This document shows, one piece after another, positions 23,422 to 34,418 of a stretch of 64,000 nucleotides of DNA (position 1 is its first letter; each line of letters opens with the position of its first letter). Origin of the DNA: Hevea brasiliensis (lineage: Eukaryota > Streptophyta > Magnoliopsida > Malpighiales > Euphorbiaceae). The stretch covers positions 105,682,480-105,746,479 of the forward strand of contig NC_079499.1 in assembly GCF_030052815.1 (NCBI RefSeq), read 5' to 3'. A program made the translations under genes and the position numbers. A model generated the notes under the pieces. That model saw nothing but the letters and a program-made list of their open reading frames with translations, was not told the origin of the DNA and did not search any database.

Positions 23422-24474
23422 ATTCTCCCCTTAAATAAATTTCTCCACGAAATTTTACCCGATAATCATCTTACAATAGTCATACGTTTATTTTCTCCTT
23501 TCTATATGATCGTAAGACTTTTAACAATCTAATACAATGTTTACTTTGTTTGGATAACACCAATCTCCTCTTACTATTATGTTGTCTAATATTTCAGCTC
23601 ACGTTCCTTCTTGAATGACCCTTGAGGTCATATTAGAATCATTCATCAGGCATTGGTCCTCTGACCATTCTAGTCCATAGTCTTACTCACATTCAAAATA
23701 TTTCTTTGTTACATATGAATCAACTGTTCAAGTCTCTACTTCCATAACTCTTTTTATCTCAATGTTCTATAACTTACTTCCTTTTGTAATCAACTATAAC
23801 CTTTCGATATTTTAACTTTTGAGTTTTAGATCCCTAAGTAGGATTTTCAAACTTATTTCTAACAATTAAATTCTATCCTGGCATAACTATGCCAAAACAG
23901 ATGCCGTTTGCAACTATTCTCATCTAGGTGTACTATCAGTTAGTACGTATCTCTACACAATAATCTCAAGTTAGCATCAGAATCTGCGACACGGTATAAA
24001 CATCAAGAACATTGCATAGTTACTACGATACATCCCAATAGATCAAACTTTGTTATCTTTTATTCTTTTTGAATTCACGATATTCGAATCTTATTCGATT
24101 ACAATATCCATTAGCAATTTCTAACAAGAACCTCCTTGCCCTTATCAAGAGCAATTCCATTCTCGCATCTTACTTTTACGTCCTCTTGCCTTACATTAAG
24201 TAGGCTCACTAATTAGCTTTATAATTTATGGTGTGTTAGAAAATACTTTTCACGATAAACTCTTTCAAAACTAATTTCACTTATTATCACAATCCTTATC
24301 TTAAGGGCTAATCACTAATGCGTCAAAATTTATTCCTCTCAGAACGAATAACAGAACATATAGTTCTAACACTAATGTAAAAATATGAAAATTCCAGTCA
24401 AACAATACATATATATATCTCGGTTGCTAATTGAGAAAGTACCGGAATGATGTCAAAAGTCTCACTCTTTTCTG
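23422..24474 (-). other. Gypsy-H degenerate spacer and end of pol
   Basis: The polypurine tract complement (ATTCTCCCCTTAA) is at 23422-23434. Next to it, about 23600-23640, a damaged trace of the chromodomain-like tail can be seen, with GAACGTGAGCTGAAAT resembling the WEREAEM block. About 23930-24230 aligns with the Gypsy-C spacer. No long frame exists and RT cannot be found, so about 3 kb of pol is absent. Confidence 0.6.
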
Positions 24475-25670
24475 TCAGATAGCGTATACTCTCGTTGAAG
24501 CATCACCCTGCTTTGGCTGATTCACGAGTCCGACTTCTAGGTGTACTACCCTACCTCTACCTTTGCCTCTACTAAGCGATGGTGAACTCTTTGGGGTAGA
24601 AACTTGGGTTGATCCCTTTGGTGTAGTAAATGATCCAGAACGACTGGATTTACACAATCCTTAGCAAAATGACCGTCTCTCCACAATTAAAGCATGCTCC
24701 TACGGCTCTATAACATACCCCACTATGTGGTTTACCACAAGTTTCACAAAGTCAACTGACAACAGATTTCTGGTTTTTGTTGAGTTGGTGATCGGATCGA
24801 GGTGGTTTCGTCAAAAGATCTATCTCTACCGGACTTCTTACTATCTCCGTCAGATCCCCAAAGTTTTCCTCTTTCCAAGAGGGACCACTAGAACTGCTCA
24901 CGACTTTCCCTCTTTTTCTCGCTTTCTCCGATTTCTTTTTCTCAAGAGCCGCTTGATTCAATTCTTTCTAATTCTAGTGCTTGAGAAATAAGTTCGAGAA
25001 GTTGTTATGTTTGAATCACCACTTGTAACTGATACTAGGCTTCAAGCCGGTTTCAAACCTCTTACATCTCTCCCTGCTGGTAGAAAGTAGACTTACTGCA
25101 TAATGGCTTAGGCGGGAGAATTCCCTTTCATACTCAGCCACTGATCTGCCCCCCTGTTTCAGACTTAGGAATTCTTGCAGCTTCTGGTCTACATAAGCAT
25201 CAGGGACATATTTTTGCCTGAATTCACGAGGAAGTCATTCCATGTTAGCACTGCAGTTCTATCGATCGGGGATGGTTTTCCACTACCATAAGCATCCCCA
25301 GTAGCAAAGATACCGAGTACTCAAATCTAAGCTCCTCTGTGCAATGCAGTTTCTTGAATACCCTATCCATCCTCTCTAACCATTGTTCGCCTCTAGAGGA
25401 TCTGTCCCTTGAACTCTGTAGCCCCATACTTCATCAATTTGTCATATTGTCTAGCGTAAGATCGTGGTTGTACCACCAGTGTCTGCATTGGGACTTGAGT
25501 AGGCACATTACCATCCATTTGTTGGAACATTGCAGCTGTCACGAGCGAATCGAGCAGAATCGCAGATCGCAGGCTGGTGCTACTGAACCACTGACATTAT
25601 GTAGGCATGGGGCATCCCCTTGCACCTCAGCCTCAATAGATTGATCGACTGAACGATCACCCTCTTCCAT
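24475..25670 (-). pseudogene. Gypsy-H gag
   Basis: ATG at 25670 gives MEEGDRSVDQSIEAEV, the same start as Gypsy-E gag. Capsid traces follow, with EQWLERMDRVFKKLHCTEEL and FEYSVSLL in the 25427-25245 piece, then an EKKKSEKARKRGKVV basic stretch. The nucleocapsid at about 24740-24650 reads CETCGKPHSGVC and CFNCGE before a frameshift, after which HFAKDC follows in another frame, so both halves of the CCHC knuckle are visible. The last piece (24657-24475) ends NQPKQGDASTRVYAI. Several frameshifts lie at CTG or CCG sites and could be sequencing error. Confidence 0.85.
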
Positions 25671-25733
25671 AGTCAATGTGAGGATTTTAGATCTCCTAAA
25701 CCAATAACACAAGGAGATTTCCTCCCGTTAGTG

Positions 25734-27812
25734 CATATGATTTAGTATGTATCTTGTACATATTTTTAATAATAAAAGGCATTTCCACTTTTCCGTTTAC
25801 ATAATATATTTATCTGTAATCGAAAAGGTCCATTGATATTTTGTTAGAAATATTATTCTTAAGTTGTTAAGAATATGAGTGACAATATTTCTAGCACAAA
25901 GTATCATAAATAGGTTCACAATCGAGGATACTTCATAATAAGGACATTACTTATCCAGAAAGATTGTATTCATGTTTGTTCCCAAGTTATTTATATGAGA
26001 TATAAATAAGATGGAATGGTGAGTCTCATGCCATATAACAAACTTGATAGGCACTTATAAATGATAAGTAGGCCGAACCAGTGACACTTATGACAAGCAC
26101 ATGGAGTTTACTCTTGTCAATGTTTTGTCATAAATCATATCAGTGCATATAATCTTTAGACCTGAGATAGCACAGTTATCTTGTATATAGGTAGTTTGAG
26201 TTTGATACTGCTTTCATACTTGTACTATGTATGGGTATATGGGCATGTGTTGGCTCCTGCTAGTTATATATGGAGGTAGGTGTTGATCAAGAAGGAATCT
26301 GTTCCTCTAAGTAAATAGAGATAAAATCCTATGTTCATTTAATTGTTCTTGATGTTTCAAGTTCTGGCCAGACAGATAGATTTATTCGTAAAAGAGTTTC
26401 GATGAGAAAATCTTTTAATCAAGAACTGGAATTAAAAGAGAACATAATATTCATAGCAAATGGAGTTTGACATAAACCATGACTCAAATTTTGAGTTGGG
26501 ATTTTGTAACAGAGAGATTCTAGTGCATGGTAACATATGATTATAGGTTCATTTAAGGTAAATCTTATTACTAATTGGGTGGCCATGGCATGCTATGCTA
26601 GGTGTTAACCATGGTCTATGAGGTTCATAAAATGATTTAGAGAAATCATTTATGGTAAGAAAGAGTTCTGATGATATTAAGAGTTGATATCATGTCTCAT
26701 TGCCAATTAGTGATGAGCCTAGTAAGTCACACACATACACAAGTTATCACCTATTTAAATATGATTTAATTAATTAATTAAAGAGTTTCATTGATTAATT
26801 AAATAGATTTGGTTTGCAATTAAATTGCAAAGTCCCTAGCATGACTTGAAACCAAATCTAGATTATTGGATGTGTAGTATAAATTAAATTTATATTTAAA
26901 GTGTTTAAATATGAATTTAATTGATGAGAAATTAATTAATAGAGATTAATTAATTAATTTATATTTGATATAAATTAATTAGAAGAAGAAAATAATTATT
27001 TTGGGTTAAGAACTCAAAATTAAGACACAAGGGCATTTTGGTCATTTCACAGTGTGACACGTGGCACCATGAGATGGTGACACATGGCATAACACATAAG
27101 CTTGCCAAATGTTTTTTAATCATGTAAGATGATTAAAATTAAGATTAAATATAAGTTTGACACTTGGCACAATGTGATTGGGTCACTTAAACCTAGAGCT
27201 AATTAAAAGGTGACATGTGGCTAGGGTTTAATGTGTTAACCTAGCTATTTAAGTGTGGTTATGAAAAGAAAACATAACCAGCAGCCTCTCCTCTCAATTG
27301 TCACGCCACTTTGAGCCTCTCCAGCTATTTCTCTTAATCTCTCATCAATTCAAAGAGATTAGCCATCAATCTCTTGAATTAAGAACGCTAGAAATTGTTT
27401 CTAGTGTCCTGTTTACATCTCTAATCTCTTAAAAGGCAGAACTTGAATTTCTAATTAATAGAAAAGGCTTTAGAAGCTGTTCAAGGGCTGCCATAGGTGT
27501 TCTTGGTGTGGACAAGCTAGAGGGACAACATCCGTGTCCTCAAGACGATCTCAAAGGCGCAGACACGCTGCAGCACATCAAGAGGTTAGTGTAATCGTTC
27601 TTGATTTAATCTAGGGTTCTAAAATTAATCTGATTAATTTTAAAATCTTAAATGGCAAATACAGATCCAAAAACATATTAAAAGAGTTTTAATATTTTGT
27701 TTATCATTGAAATCAAATAGATAAAAATAAATCTTGTATGGTGCATGTGACCCTAGGTGAAAATTTTTGAATTCAATGGTATAATCTTGTGTTTTTCACG
27801 CCTGCTCCTTCA
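25734..27812 (+). repeat. Copia-F 5' LTR
   Basis: Runs from GCATATGATTTAGTATG (the outer 24 or so bases, present at 33533, are missing) to CTCCTTCA. It contains long TTAATTAA-rich runs (26760-26990) and the shared GGGCATTTTGGTCATTTC motif near 27029-27046. A TATTTAAG stands where Copia-1 and G have TATATAAG (27246-27253). Confidence 0.92.
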
Positions 27813-27814
27813 AT

Positions 27815-27826
27815 TGGTATCAGAGC
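27815..27826 (+). other. Copia-F primer-binding site
   Basis: TGGTATCAGAGC, complementary to initiator-Met tRNA, two bases after the LTR end. Confidence 0.9.
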
Positions 27827-29591
27827 CACTATATTTGCCATTTAAATTGTTGATTATATAATTTAATTATGTGTTTGATCATGAGATCAAGAGATTCGTT
27901 GCTGGTTGGATCATGAGGTGTGGCGGCACACATGGTGAAGCCACCATTGGTGGCGGCAACAATGATTCCTTGGGTGGTTCAAGGTTTGGCTTTTAATTCT
28001 GCAATTGTTGTATGATCTAAGGCCTATTCTTTGACTAATTAAAGTGTTTAATTAGTTGTTTTAATCACACAATTAAATTATGATTCAAATCAGAATTTTA
28101 AAAATTGTTTGAATGTGATTCAAATCTGAATTTTAAAAGTTGTTTGAATGTGATTCAAATCTGAATTTTTAAAGTTGTTTGAATCATATTTAAATCTGAT
28201 TTTTTAAAATTGATTCAATAAAATTAGATCTGATTTTTAAAAATATTTGAATGTGATTCAAATCTGATTTTTTAAAAAATGTTTGAATGTGATTCAAATC
28301 TGAATTTTTGAAGTTGTTTGAATGTGATTCAAATCTGAATTTTTAAATTTGTTTGAATGAGATTCAAATCTGAATTTTTAAATTTATTTGAATCATATTC
28401 AAATCTGGATTTTTAAGTTGAATATGAGATATTCAATTTAATTTAAGTATGTATGTTTTATTTAATTGTTAAATAGTGATATGCATGATGGATGATCATG
28501 GACTATAAAAGACCAATGTGATTGGATTTATTTCTTTTATGTTTCTTTGGGATTGTAAATTAATTAATTTATTTTAATTTATTTTGGGCATGTATTATTA
28601 AGTTTGTAATATTTTTGGGTTGTAATTTCATTTATTTAAGTTCTTGTATATTCGCTTGGTATGCCAAGGATTACTATGTAATATTGGATTGCAAGAAGTT
28701 CAAGGAGGTCAAGAGCATTGGTGGGACCAGTGGGAGGAATTCAATATCAAGTGTTGATTATGTACTCCTTCAGCAACTCTTGTAAAATGAATGAATGAAA
28801 TGCACCTAGGAATGCCCCGATTCAATTCTTGGTGGCTCAATTGAATCCCTTAGAAAGTCCATGATCATACCATATTTATCGCTTATCCATGAATGCATGA
28901 GATGTATGGGAATGTATGCAATTATATGATATATGCATGCTAAATGGATAATGTGCAAAGTGAGACCTTAATAGTAATTAGGATGGCTATAAAATCTTCC
29001 AAACAAATGATTAAGTTGGAAATGCTATAATTAAAGTAATTATAACATAAGCCCTCCATTGGGGCAATTATTTTAAGAAATTTTAAATAGTTGCATGAGA
29101 TGCAATTAATTTAAGAGATTTTCTTAAGAATAATTGTTAAGCATGAGATGTTGTAAATATGTAAATGGTTTGGTGGCCAATATTGGATGTACCTGAGGAC
29201 ATTAAAATTATTTGCATAATTACTGGCTCAATGGGATCAACTTAACTAATGCAAGATAAGTCAATAATGGATGTACCTGAGATTTTGAGCATTAGGGCTA
29301 GGTAAAGGATTGAACCTCACATGAGATGTGATGGGCAAGGAGTTGCTCACTTATAGTTTATTGTAATTCCAATAATGGATGTACCTGAGGATGATCAATA
29401 GAATTATAAGAATTCAATCACCCACTAGAAATCCATCCAACTAGGATTTCCGTTTTCTACTTTGGAAGTGTAGGATTCGCTAAGTTAGTGGGAGGACCAA
29501 TTTGATTAAAAGACCATAATCATTTTGGTTAATTACATGATACATTTACTAATTAATCTGGTTATTTTCTGTAGTTAATTTTCTGATAAAA
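27827..29591 (+). other. Copia-F untranslated leader
   Basis: About 1.76 kb with no long frame. It holds an expanded tandem repeat (28081-28420) and three copies of TGGATGTACCTGAG at 29184-29197, 29268-29281 and 29376-29389. Outside the repeat it aligns with the Copia-1 leader. Confidence 0.82.
28081..28420 (+). repeat. Minisatellite in the Copia-F leader
   Basis: About ten imperfect units of about 36 bases with the core GTGATTCAAATCTGAATTTT. Units near 28190-28250 are the most diverged. Copia-1 has only two to three units at the matching place. Confidence 0.88.
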
Positions 29592-30470
29592 ATGAGCACA
29601 AAACAACCACCACCATCCAATATCCTTGCAAGCATACTTGATCACAACAGGTTGACAAGACCTAATATGTCTGATTGGCTAAGAAATTTGAAACTTGTCC
29701 TGAACCTTGAACATATAGGATATGTTCTAGATTCAAATGTTCCTGGTCCCTTACCTCGTGAGGCCACAGAAGAGGATCATGAAACTTTGGTCATGTGGAA
29801 GGAGCATGTTTTGAGAGCTTTGTGTTACATGCTTGCTTCCATGAGTATTGAGTTTCAGAAGCAACATGTGAACATGCAGAAAGTGAGTGAGATCCTCCTT
29901 CACCTACAAGAGTTGTATGGTGAGCACAAAGAGAATGCTAGGTATGAGATATCTAAACAGCTTATTCCGTATGAGGATGTCCGAGGGATGTAATGTTAGG
30001 ATCATGTCCACAAGATGATTCGATCGATTGAGCAGTTGGAACATCTTGACTTCAACATGGATTTCCAACTACAAACGGATTTGATCCTTCATCCCTTCCA
30101 CGAGTCTTTTGGGAATTTTGTGACAAATTTCCATATGACTAAACAGAATGCACCTTAGCCGAATTACTCAACATGTGGTTATTGCCAAAAAGAATATGCC
30201 AGCAATAAAGGAAAAGAGGTAGCTTTGTTGCATCTTCTTCACTGGAAAGTCCAACAAGAAGAAGGGCAATAAGAAAAAGAAACCTCGATTCTGGTCCTTC
30301 CAAGAAAATAGCTAAACAGAAAGGAAGACTAAAGTCGATGGAGGCAAAGGAAAGTGTTTCCACCGCCAAAAGGATGGGCACTAGAAAAGGAACCGCCAGA
30401 GTATCTTGCTTCTCCTCAAGGACAAGAAGGATACACCTTCTAAGGTATGTCCATATCTTGTTATTTAGAT
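29592..30470 (+). pseudogene. Copia-F gag
   Basis: ATG at 29592 gives MSTKQPPPSNILASIL and a 133-codon frame matching Copia-1 gag through LSDWLR-like, NLEHIGYVLDS, ILLHLQELY and YEISKQL, then a frameshift near 29970. Downstream sequence still matches Copia-1 nucleotide by nucleotide. In the zinc knuckle (about 30358-30400) codons for Cys read as Arg (TGC to CGC) and there is a stop after GH. In Copia-1 the same bases are CTGC, so these changes fit the miscall pattern described under findings as well as true mutation. Confidence 0.88.
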
Positions 30471-31989
30471 TCGATGATACTTATAGTTCATCTACAGCTT
30501 GGGTTTTAGATATGGTGCCGCTTCACATTTCTAATGATATGCAGAACTAGCAAACAAGAGTGCCTTGCATTCTCAAGATATTAGATTCCGGATTGGCAAT
30601 GGCTCAACTGTTGAAGCTTTAGTCATAGGATCTAAATCATTTTACATGTTTGGATATGTTTTGAGTTTGGATAATATTTTATATGTACCTGATGCTTTTA
30701 AGAACATCATTTCTATATCTAGTTTGACTAGAAATGGCTATGAATTTCAACACAGATGATGTTTGCAATATTTATTTTGGAAATAAATATGTTGGTTCGG
30801 TTATATGAATGATGGTCTTTATTATTTTGATAATAATGACAGACACAAATTGAATGCAAGTGATCTAAAAGAATACAATACCATGGTGAAAACCAACTCA
30901 AGTTCAAAATATATTTGGCACTTAAGGTTATGTCATGTTGCGAAGATAGGATTGCAAAATTGGAGAAAATGGGGATTCTATCCTCATTGGGCTCGAGCCT
31001 ACTCCAACTTGTGAATCTTGCCTTCAAGGCAAAATGACTAGATCACCCTTTGTTGGACAAGGGCTAAGAGTGAAAATATTTTGGAACTAATACATAGTGA
31101 TGTATGTGGTCCGCTTAAAGAAATGGCAAGAGGGGCTTTCATTATTTTATTACCTTTACTGATGATAAATCAAGGTTCGGGTATTTGTATTTGATGAAAT
31201 ACAAACATGAATCCTTTGAAAAGTTTAAGGAATTTAAATCTGAAGTAGAAAATCAAACAGGAAAAAGTATTAAAGCTCTTCGATCAGATCATGGAGGTGA
31301 ATATTTGAGTAATCGAATTTGATGAATACTTGAGAGAGCATGGCATTGTTTCTCAACCGACTCTCCAGAATGCCACACCGAATGGTGTATCTGAAGAAGA
31401 AATCGCACTATTGGATATGGTACGTAGTATGATGAGCTATACCGATATGCCAATCTCCTTTGGGGATTTGCATTAGAATCACTTTATATATTCGAATAGG
31501 ATACCATCAAAATCAGTTTCTTCCACACCTTATGAGATATGGCATGGAAGAAAACCAAGTCTTAAGCATGTTAAGATTTGGGGTTGTCCAGCTTATATCA
31601 AAAAGCTGAACACTGATAAATTGGAGACCAGATCAGAAAGAGGTCGATTTGTTGGATATCCAAAAGATAGTTTTGGATATTATTTTTATTTGCCTACTTC
31701 ACAAAAGGTTGTGATAAGTAGAGATGCCACATTTCTTGAACAACAGTTTGTTCAAGAAGGAGGCAAAGGAAGGCAAATAGAGTTAGAATTGGAGAATTTT
31801 GACCAACCAATGCATCGATGGATATAGATCCATCTAGTCAACCTATACCCATTGATGAAACATCTACAACTGCTCCTCGTAGAACAACTGGTATCTCACC
31901 CACCAGTGAGATATGGTTTTCTTCATGAAAAAGAACAAGAGTTGTCTACTCATGAAGAAGTAGATCATGGAGATGATCCACTTACCTAT
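30471..31989 (+). pseudogene. Copia-F protease and integrase region
   Basis: Pieces of the protease flank (30565-30759: FRIGNGSTVEAL, NILYVPDAFKN), the GAG-pre-integrase module (30805-31014: IWHLRLCHV), the integrase core across stops (HSDVCG near 31095, TDDKSRF-like near 31160) and the integrase C-terminus (31621-31827: RGRFVGYPKDSFGYYFYLP, SRDATFLEQQF). It follows the Copia-1 order exactly, with more frameshifts. Confidence 0.85.
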
Positions 31990-33100
31990 GAAGAAGCTAT
32001 ATTAGATATAGACTCTTCAAAATGGATTGATGCTATGAAATCCGGATTGATTCCATGTATAAGAATCAAGTTTGGGATCTTGTTGACCCACCTGAAGGTA
32101 TTGTACCTATAGGGAACAAATGGGTTTTCAAGAAGAAAATTGGTTCTGATTGAAAGGTAGAGACCTATAAGGCAAGGCTAGTAGCGAAAGGGTTTCGCCA
32201 AAGGCAAGGAATAGACTATGAGGAGACTTTCTCACTGCTGCCATGCTTAAATCAATTAGGATTTTATTAGCAATAGTGCATACTATGATTATGAGATTTG
32301 GCGATGGATGTCAAAATGCCTTTCTCAATGGATACATTGAAGAAAACATTTTCATGGAACAACCTAAGGGATTTGAATCCCAAGATGGTTCCAAGGTATG
32401 CAAGCTAAAGCGATCAATTTATGGGTTGAAACAAGCTTCGAGGAGTTGGAACATCCGTTTTGATGAAGCCATTAAATCTTTTGGTTTTATCAAAAATGAG
32501 GATGAGCCATGTGTATATAAGAAGGTTAGTGATGCTATCACTTTCCTTGTCTTATATGTGGATGACATCGTTGATGGGTAATGATACAGTATGTTGACGA
32601 CTATAAAGGTATGGTTGTCAAATACATTCTCCTTGAAAGACTTAGGAGGCAACCTATGTTCTTGGGATTCACATCTATAGAGATAGAGCGAAAGAATAAT
32701 TGGTTTATCCCAAAGTCTATACTTGGAAAAGGTGTTAAAGAGGTTTAACATGCTTGATTCCAAGAGAGGATTGTTACCAAGTGAGACATGGTATCCACCT
32801 TTCTAAAGAGATGTCTCCAAAGACACCAAGAAAGAGATAAGATGGCCAGATTCCATATGCTTGGCTATTGGAAGTTTAATGTAAGCAATGTTGTGTACTA
32901 GGCCTGATATCGCATATGTCGTTAGTTTGACTAGCGTGTATCAATCCAATCCAGTTTGGAACACTAGATAGTCACAAGAATATCCTTAAGTACTTGAGAA
33001 GAACTAAGGATTTATTCTTGATTTATGGAGGTGGAGACTTGCAATTGGATGGTTATACCGATTCGATTTCCAATCGATATCGATGATAGAAAGTCTACCT
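31990..33100 (+). pseudogene. Copia-F reverse transcriptase
   Basis: The best part is 32243-32581: [62 protein letters not shown] and VLYVDDI, which includes the catalytic YVDD. A stop near 32580 and frameshifts break it on both sides. GNKWVFKKK and ARLVAKGF are readable upstream (about 32115-32200). Confidence 0.9.
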
Positions 33101-33480
33101 CTGATATGTGTTCATTTGTAATGGAGGTGCATCGGCTGGAAGAGTTCCAAACAGAGCACGATCGCAGATTCCACTATTGAGGTCGAGTATATTGTCGCAT
33201 CGATGTCGCAAAGAAGTCGTTGGATGAAGAAGTTCATGACGTAACTTACAGAGTTCCTTCCATTGAGTTAGCGCCCATTACACCGTGACAATAATGGAGC
33301 AACATACAAAGCTAAGGAACCAAGGTCTCACCGTAAATCCAAACACATAGAAAGGCGCTACCACATTATCGTGAGAAATAGTTGGGCGAGGCGATGTAGC
33401 CATGCAGAAAATAGCATCACCGAAAATCCACCGATCCATTCACTAAGCCTATGTCACGCACTCGCCAGACCGACATCTTG
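33101..33480 (+). pseudogene. Copia-F RNase H region, heavily altered
   Basis: Aligns with 1529-1894 of Copia-1 on the other strand. Between 33150 and 33215, five places that read CTG in Copia-1 read TCG here (for example ATTGCTG against ATTGTCG), which destroys the frame. KSKHIERRYHII-like coding is still visible near 33335-33370. Confidence 0.85.
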
Positions 33481-33522
33481 AGAAGATAGGTCTAAGATAT
33501 TGTAATGAATGGCTCTAGTGCT

Positions 33523-33532
33523 AGTGGGAGAT
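33523..33532 (+). other. Copia-F polypurine tract
   Basis: AGTGGGAGAT immediately before the LTR start TGTTAGTAG at 33533. Confidence 0.8.
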
Positions 33533-34411
33533 TGTTAGTAGTATGCCCTAGAGCATATCATTTAGTATGTATCTTGTACATATTTTTAATAATAAAAGGC
33601 ATTTCCACTTTTCTATTTACATAATATATTTATGTGTAATAGAAAAGGTCCATTGATATTTTGTTAGAAATATTATTCTTAAGTTGTTAAGAATATGAGT
33701 GACAATATTTCTAGCACAAAGTATCATAAATAGGTTCACAATCGAGGATACTTCATAATAAGGACATGACTTATCCAGAAAGATTGTATTAATGTTTGTT
33801 CCCAAGTTATTTATATGAGATATAAATAAGATGGAATGGTGAGTCTCATGCCATATAACAAACTTGATAGGCACTTATAAATGATAAGTAGGCCGAACCA
33901 GTGACACTTATGACAAGCACATGGAGTTTACTCTTGTCAATGTTTTGTCATAAATCATATCAAGCATATAATCTTTAGACCGAGATAGCACAGCTTATCT
34001 TGTATATAGGTAGTTTGAGTTTGATATCGCTTTCATACTTGTACTATGTATGGGTATATGGGCATGTGTTGGCTCCTCTAGTTATATATGGAGGTAGGTG
34101 TTGATCAAGAAGGATTCTGCTCTCTAAGTAAATAGAGATAAAATCCTATGTTCATTTAATTGTTCTTGATGTTTCAAGTTCTGGCCAGACAGATAGATTT
34201 ATTCGTAAAAGAGTTTCTTATGAGAAAAATCTTTTAATCTAGAACTGAAATTAAAAGAGAACTTAATATTCATAGCAAATGGAGTTTGATATAAACCATG
34301 ACTCACTTGAGTTGGGATTTTGTAACAGAGATTCTAGTGCATGGTAACATATGATTATAGGTTCATTTAAGGTAAATCTTATTACTAATTGGGTGGCCAT
34401 GGCATGTTATG

Positions 34412-34418
34412 CTAGGTG
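34412..34418. repeat. Target-site duplication, left copy
   Basis: CTAGGTG; its partner is 37797-37803. Seven bases is longer than the usual five, so one or two may be chance extension. Confidence 0.85.

Larger units (their letters stand above)
21282..25733 (-). mobile_element. Gypsy-H: truncated relative of Gypsy-C
   Basis: A minus-strand element. In its own direction: gag from 25670, nucleocapsid (about 24740-24650), a degenerate spacer, a trace of the pol end, a polypurine tract (23434-23422) and the first 2.1 kb of the 3' LTR (23421-21282). The 5' LTR and PBS are gone; the right end stops 63 bases before gag at the Copia-F LTR. It shares the gag start, the spacer and the LTR with Gypsy-C at moderate divergence, so the two belong to one internally reduced lineage. 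Confidence 0.87.

Noticed and set aside
28081..28420. CRISPR-like array of regular repeats
   Set aside because: Units are directly adjacent with no unique spacers, in a plant retrotransposon leader.
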